Made by a program: the position numbers and the translations under genes. DNA of 64,000 nt from Cavia porcellus (taxonomy: Eukaryota > Chordata > Mammalia > Rodentia > Caviidae), in assembly GCF_034190915.1 (NCBI RefSeq), contig NW_026947493.1, positions 44,820,501 to 44,884,500 on the forward strand, in the 5' to 3' direction. Under the pieces are notes generated by a model that had not been told where the DNA came from, ran no database searches, and worked only from the letters and a program-made list of their open reading frames with translations. This document shows positions 59,110-64,000 of the stretch, piece by piece; position 1 is the stretch's first letter; each line of letters begins with the position of its first letter.

Positions 59110-59455
59110 CAATCTCCAACACTTGTAATTTAAAGAAGGAGGGGTTTGATTTGACACAGTCTTTAGTAGTGTCAGTCTACAATCAGCTGACTCTAAGGCA
59201 GGAAGGTATGGTGGAAGGGGCTGGTGGAGAACAACTGCTCACATCCTGCCAGCAGGAAGCAGAGAGAGAAGGGAGGAACTGGGGAGGGACAGATGCCCTT
59301 CAAGTCACATCCTAAAAGACCTCCTCTAACCAGGTCCCACCTGGTAAGAGCACAGTCAGCCGTGGGTTGACCAGTGGATTAATCCACTGATAAATATAAC
59401 GCCCCAATGTCTGAATTCATGAGCCTTTGGGGGCTCATTCTCTGTCTAAATTATG
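59110..59455 (-). repeat. MaLR-type LTR, antisense
   Basis: ACACTTGTAATTTAAAGAAG, GGGGTTTGATTTGACACAG, CAGTGGATTAATCCACTGAT, CATGAGCCTTTGGGGGCTCA follow the same order as the antisense LTR at 50789-51211, which also has a CAGTGGATTAA-like motif. Limits approximate. Confidence 0.65.
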
Positions 59456-59974
59456 ACAAAATACAGTAAAAAGGAATTATTTTTCTTGAATTCTTCTGAA
59501 TTTTTTCATTTTTCAGATTCAAAAGTTTTACAAAGACAACTATGATCTCTCAATAAAATAGACAGTATGAAAACTGAGTTGTCGCTACTGTATTTCCGCT
59601 CTCATTTCATTTGGCATTGCATTTGGCTTCCCTATTTTATTGACTCCCTTCTAGGGAGGTATATTGAACAAAATGTGTTCTTTGTATTACTGATTCAATG
59701 CTAGCAGTATTAGTTTTCTCTTTCTAGCTTTGAGCACAGATTTAAATATGGCATTGCACTGCAGTTTCCTGCTAGTGCTTCTTTATCTTACTTTTCTTTA
59801 AAAATAAAGCTGTGCACAGCTACATTTTTAATTGTACTTCAGCCTGCTTATCAGCTCTCTAATTTCTTTTTGCTTCACAGAGTTCATTCCCTTTTTATTT
59901 TTATTGAGCAGACAATGCAGTTGTGTTTTGACATTTAATGATTTTAAAAGTATGATTTCTTCTGAATCTTGAGT

Positions 59975-59982
59975 TGCTCTCT

Positions 59983-60013
<31 letters not shown>

Positions 60014-60020
60014 CTTTCAT
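59975..60020 (+). repeat. (TC)n and (CTTT)n microsatellite
   Basis: A TC dinucleotide run followed by a few CTTT units. Confidence 0.9.
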
Positions 60021-60047
60021 GCTTTGGTTCTTTTACTCTTTGGCCCT

Positions 60048-60100
60048 TTCTTCCTTCCTTCCTTCCTTCCTTCCTTCCTTCCTTCCTTCCTTCCTTCCTT
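60048..60100 (+). repeat. (CTTC)n microsatellite
   Basis: About 13 CTTC units, uninterrupted. Confidence 0.93.
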
Positions 60101-60740
60101 GTTGAGGACTGAATGCAGAGAGTGTGTACTCATGTATAGCTACAATTTCTTTTGCATCTTTTGTTTTCAGACAGTTGCTAAATTGCCTAAACTGTGGTGA
60201 AAATTGTAATCCTGAGTTCTGGAAATTACAGGCATGCTACAGCATGCCAAGATTGGATCTTTGTTTTCTATATTAAATTTTTCTTAGAATATTATTTTGT
60301 TTATTCAAACTGAAATGTGAAGTGTTTTATCTGGTATCAGGTTTGTTAATAAATGAGTGTAGGTGGAGTCTTCTTTGTTCTCTCATTAAATGGCTTGAAA
60401 CTACTGTATTTGGATTCTTTTCAAGATTTTATATAGGTTGATAATCATGGTTGCTGTTGAAAATTCTATTAATAGTCAAGCCCTAAAAGTCTCCCCAAGA
60501 CTGATGAAATGACGTACTGTTTCTTGTCTGTGCTACCAACTACATAAGAATATCCTGCTGGATATAAACTGATATAATTTTCTTTATTGCCAGAAATAGA
60601 AATCTAAAAAGTTCACAGTATCCTAAGTCCTATTCCCCTCTGGCTCTTTTTAGTGATCTCTGTATTAGAAGATGTTATATTTTATAACCAGAATTCTTTC
60701 ATCTTTATTGTTGGGTTTTTATATACATTTGTTTCCACAG

Positions 60741-60872
60741 AAACTAAAGGAACCAGGAGAGATTTCAGAGGCTATGATAAACCTTGGCAATTAAATGCAA
60801 AGAAGCCCAAAAAGTCAAAAAGCGACCTTGCTGTGTCTAATATTTCGCCTCCATCACTGGACTCAAAATCAT
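60741..60872 (+). CDS. C8orf34: C8orf34/VEST1 lysine-rich exon
   Basis: Internal coding exon of 132 bp. Its first two bases complete the codon begun by G at 56822 (GAA, Glu), so the reading frame continues without a break. It encodes [19 protein letters not shown], then [20 protein letters not shown] and LDSKS, and leaves one base of the next codon (phase 1). The acceptor is TTTGTTTCCACAG; the donor is CAT/GTAAGT. The basic KKPKKSK patch is followed by serine/proline residues, giving a charged, probably unstructured linker after the docking domain. This matches my recollection of C8orf34 family members very closely. No domain of known activity lies here. Skipping this 132-bp exon would leave the frame unchanged, since its length is a multiple of three. 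Confidence 0.93.
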
Positions 60873-61259
60873 GTAAGTAAATTTGTTATTCAAATATGAT
60901 TCAGCTTTTGAGTCTGTAGCGTTCAGAAAATGAAGACATGGCAATAATTGAAGTCAAACTTCTTATCTGATGTTTCTGGCTGTTAACCCTAATGAATTCC
61001 ACTTCCATTTCAGCAGTAACATCTTACTTATCCTCTCAAACACGTGTTACCGCCCCAGACCATTTTTAGTGCTTCATCCTTTGAAGGCTGTGAACTACTT
61101 GGAGTGTTTCGCTGCCTCTCATGCCCAGCTGCAGCATTGTACTCATTTAAAACAGAACCAGAGCCACATGTACTAAACTACATAAAAGCAAATTAAGTCT
61201 TTCAGAGCAAAAGTATTTATTTAGAGCAGAATATTTACTAAATATTTCTATTCCAAATA

Positions 61260-61420
61260 TAATAATAAAAAACAGATAGAGGATGGGAAGAGGGAAAGAA
61301 GGGAAGTAAAAAATACTAAGATATGTAATACGTGTATGCTAACTCCCCATGATGAGTAAAACCATTATATGCTACAAACATACACTAATAAATATTTTTA
61401 AAAATTAAAAAAAAAAAAAC
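61260..61420 (+). repeat. L1 3' UTR tail, sense
   Basis: GATGGGAAGAGGGAAAGAAG, ATATGTAATACGTGTATGC, CATACACTAATAAATA and an A-run: the A-rich end of a rodent L1 copy. It resembles 62005-62165. Confidence 0.75.
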
Positions 61421-62004
61421 CCTTAAAAATCCTTTACTTAGGATCTTCCCGAAGTCCTGCTCATTATTGTTTGCGGCTGAAATCCCTGTGTTTACTCTAC
61501 CCTCACTACCTGTGGTACCCTTTTTCTCTATGTTCTTGTTCTGTTTTCACTGCCGAAATAACCACTAGTTTTCTCCAGGGCTCTGCTGCCAGACGAGTAG
61601 GATCTTATTAAGTAGTTCACAAGCCTGCAGCAAATTCCAGTTACTCTTGGAAGACAAAAGCTTGAGAAACCTTTTCTATACATTAGTTCCTTATGTTTGT
61701 CACAGTGAGATGCTTGTTTTTAATTTCAGCAGAGCAGGGAGTAACTTGAAAACATTTATTTTTGTTTGAAAATGTTTGAAAAGCATGTATTAACTGAACC
61801 CTCTACCTGGGTCATCTGTGAAAGCACTGAAATTAGCTCTGAAGGTCATTATTTACATACATACTAGTACTCATAAGTAGTATTGTTGCAACCACACCAA
61901 GAGTCTGTGAAGAGTATGTGAAATAATTATAAACCTAGCAAATTAAGATTGTAATCAAATCATTCTTCTTTGCAAGCTTAGTATAAAAATTAGATCTCAA
62001 CAAT

Positions 62005-62165
62005 TTTTAAAATATACAAGGATGGAGAGGGAGAAGAGGGAAAGGATGTGAAAAGCATTAAGATGTATTACATACATGTTTGAATTTCCCACAATGATTG
62101 TAATCATTGAGTGCTGTAAACGTGTACTAGTAAAACAAAAATGAAACAAATAAAGGTTTAAAATT
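62005..62165 (+). repeat. L1 3' UTR tail, sense (second copy)
   Basis: GATGGAGAGGGAGAAGAGGG, AAGATGTATTACATACATG, ACGTGTACTAGTAAAAC and an A-rich end align with the copy at 61260-61420. Confidence 0.75.
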
Positions 62166-62332
62166 TGCATGTCTTATTAATGCCAGGAACCTAGTAGTGT
62201 CCAACACAGTGCCTAAGTTAATTGCAAAGTGCTAGATGAAAAAAAAATGACTAAAGAAAGAAATGAAAATTAAAATGAATCAAGTCTCAGTTTCCCTATC
62301 TGGCATGACTCTCCATCTCTCCTGTCTCCCTG

Positions 62333-62366
62333 TCCCCCCCCCCCATCTCCCTCTCCCTCTCCATCT
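62333..62366 (+). repeat. C-run and CT-rich tract
   Basis: A run of about eleven C bases followed by ATCTCCCTCTCCCTCTCC. Confidence 0.8.
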
Positions 62367-63384
62367 TTTTTTTCTGTTAATGATAAATGTATAACTGTAG
62401 CAGATTATTAATTTATATAACCAATTTTACATTCCATCATTTATCACTGAGAGGGGAATGTGAAAGCCTGCCCATTCTGAAGACTCTGCTTTTTGTAGGC
62501 TGCCACATGGCTACCTGGCTACGTGATTTACAGAATTAAGTGGAGATGTAGACATAGTAAACCAGAAAAGTCAGCAAGAATATGGAAGATGATTGCATTA
62601 TTGACCATCTTGAGTTAACATTTACAGACAACTGTGACCAATAAAGTTAAAATATATATGATTCTCAGTTTCAGATAGAATACACAAAAAGAGAATATAC
62701 TGTAGCATTAAACAATGACTATCATAGGAATCTTTTAATTTCAAAATGTGTGCAAGGAGAGTTGTGATTTATTTCTTACAGTACAGTTTTTCTCAGAAAA
62801 CATACTTCAGATAATTTTAGTCATTGTTTAATTGCTGTTTACGGGACAGTTCTCCCACTGGTCTCCACACGTGGACATGCATTGGCCTAGCTGGGGTGGC
62901 AGGCGGCTGGGCCTGTCTGATAGCTATCTGTGGCCTGGGATTTTTTTTTACAAAAAAATTCTGTGTTCTTAAAGGAGAGATCTTGACAATCATAGTATTT
63001 TCTAGGAAGTTAGAGAGAGATATGGATTTCAGATTAAAAATTATTCAAGGAAGATTATAACTACAAATGATGTCTTGAAGAATCTGGAACAAATATTATG
63101 TCTTTTGCTCCCTCATCTGAGCTCCTTTGTCTTAGGTCTAACCTCGTCCTTAGGGATCCCCTGGGGAATGGTCAGGGATAGAAAATGTCTGGGAGCATTT
63201 TCCAAATTAATTAGTAACTGTCTACTCATCACAGCTCTGACATCAGAATGCTAATGTTGCCCCGTACCTCTGTTTAAACAGAGAGGCTCAAGATGAGCCA
63301 GCTGTATCCTATATATTTTTAAAAGTTTTTAATTTTTAGATTTATTTAAATATATAAGCATTGCTTTCTTACTTTGACCTGTTA

Positions 63385-63435
63385 CAAAATATACACATAA
63401 AATATAATATATAATATATATAATAATATAGAGAA
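63385..63435. repeat. AT-rich tract
   Basis: ATAATATATAATATATATAA-type sequence, low complexity. Confidence 0.7.
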
Positions 63436-63589
63436 ATTATTTCCCTGTTCCAACCTATCAAATTTGGTTCTCCTAGAAATAGATTTACCCCTTTGTATTG
63501 TTCACTTTGTACACACAGCATTTGTAATATGTGTGGGTGACTTGGCTCAAAACTCAAAAACTTTCTAACCTACTTATTTTTATTGTTTT

Positions 63590-63860
63590 AAATTGCATTA
63601 TGGAAATATTCCCATGGCAATAAACTTAAATTTTTATAGTGTTAATATTGCATATTGTAGCATAATATGGGCCATAATTTTTTTAGGTATTCTTTTTTGA
63701 AGGACATTCAGATTATTTCTAGACTTTTGCTATCATACACAATTTGATGAAAAAAACCTTGCACTTTCTGTGAAAATCAACAGTTTTATACATATGCAAT
63801 ACACAAGTGCAGGTGTTTTCATTTATGATGCTTTACCAGACAGAAAAACTACTAGATCTA
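63590..63860 (-). repeat. Old L1 3' end, antisense
   Basis: CATAATATGGGCCATAATTT, GGACATTCAGATTATTTCTA, TTTTGCTATCATACACAATT resembles antisense L1M 3' ends. Limits approximate. Confidence 0.6.
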
Positions 63861-64000
63861 AGAGAAATTGAATTACTTTTTGAAAAGATAGCAGAAAGAT
63901 ATATTTTAATAGTGTAAGACTATTTCCTGTATCCTTCCTATATGAATAATTTTTGAAAAATATTTTATTTTCATCAATATAAAAGTACATGATTTTAAAA

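Larger units (their letters stand above)
56823..60740 (+). other. Intron between the two C8orf34 exons
   Basis: Intron of 3,918 bp, GT...AG (GTAAGTG at the donor; TTTGTTTCCACAG at the acceptor), phase 1. It contains a B1 SINE, an ID SINE, an antisense MaLR LTR and TC-type microsatellites, listed separately. The 69-codon frame at 58480-58689 has no known domain. Confidence 0.9.
60873..64000 (+). other. C8orf34 intron continuing beyond the window
   Basis: Begins GTAAGTAAAT. No further exon was recognised to the end of the window; frames at 60970-61176, 62824-63060 and 63369-63557 lack family resemblance. It holds L1 tails, a C-run and an AT-rich tract, listed separately. Confidence 0.8.

Noticed and set aside
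1..64000. CRISPR array, bacterial operon or other prokaryotic system
   Set aside because: Spliced exons, SINEs, LINEs and LTR elements show a mammalian nuclear genome; no regularly spaced repeats were seen.

Overview
The window is AT-rich, intron-like mammalian DNA from a rodent. The evidence for a rodent is at least eight tRNA-derived ID-type SINEs, several B1/7SL-type SINEs, rodent-style LINE-1 tails and many MaLR-type LTRs. The ID copies share a particular body (GATTTAGCTCAGCGGCATAAGCGCC...) that is not the mouse/rat form as I know it, so I infer a non-murid rodent; I cannot name the species.

Only one host gene is supported. Two plus-strand exons, 56675-56822 and 60741-60872, have canonical AG/GT splice sites and matching phases. 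They encode a protein segment that I recognise as the C8orf34 (VEST1, vestibule-1) family. The first exon carries most of an RIIa-type dimerisation/docking domain; the second carries a conserved lysine-rich segment. No first exon, CpG island, promoter, start or stop codon was found, so most of the window is best read as a large intron (or 5' flank) followed by exon, 3.9 kb intron, exon and intron. The many other short ORFs look like chance frames or frames inside repeats.

Layout: 1-40 kb is old intronic sequence with scattered ID, B1, MIR, L1 and MaLR pieces and microsatellites. 40.6-42.1 kb is an antisense L1 ORF2 remnant. 42.1-48.3 kb is a nest: a MaLR-type provirus (LTR, internal part, LTR) whose first LTR was split by a minus-strand endogenous retrovirus at 42413-46562. 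That provirus has 326-bp LTRs, a perfect 6-bp target duplication, a lysine-tRNA-type primer site and a polypurine tract. It retains pieces of betaretrovirus-like gag and integrase and a gammaretrovirus-like env. Protease and reverse transcriptase are gone and all frames are broken. 48.3-56.6 kb returns to intron with MaLR, SINE and MIR pieces, and the exons follow.

I found no new biological system. The most informative items are the gene assignment, the nested recombinant-type provirus, a second nested insertion (an LTR inside an ID SINE at 33.4-33.9 kb) and a 16-bp perfect inverted repeat at 34.1-34.2 kb that no recognised repeat explains.
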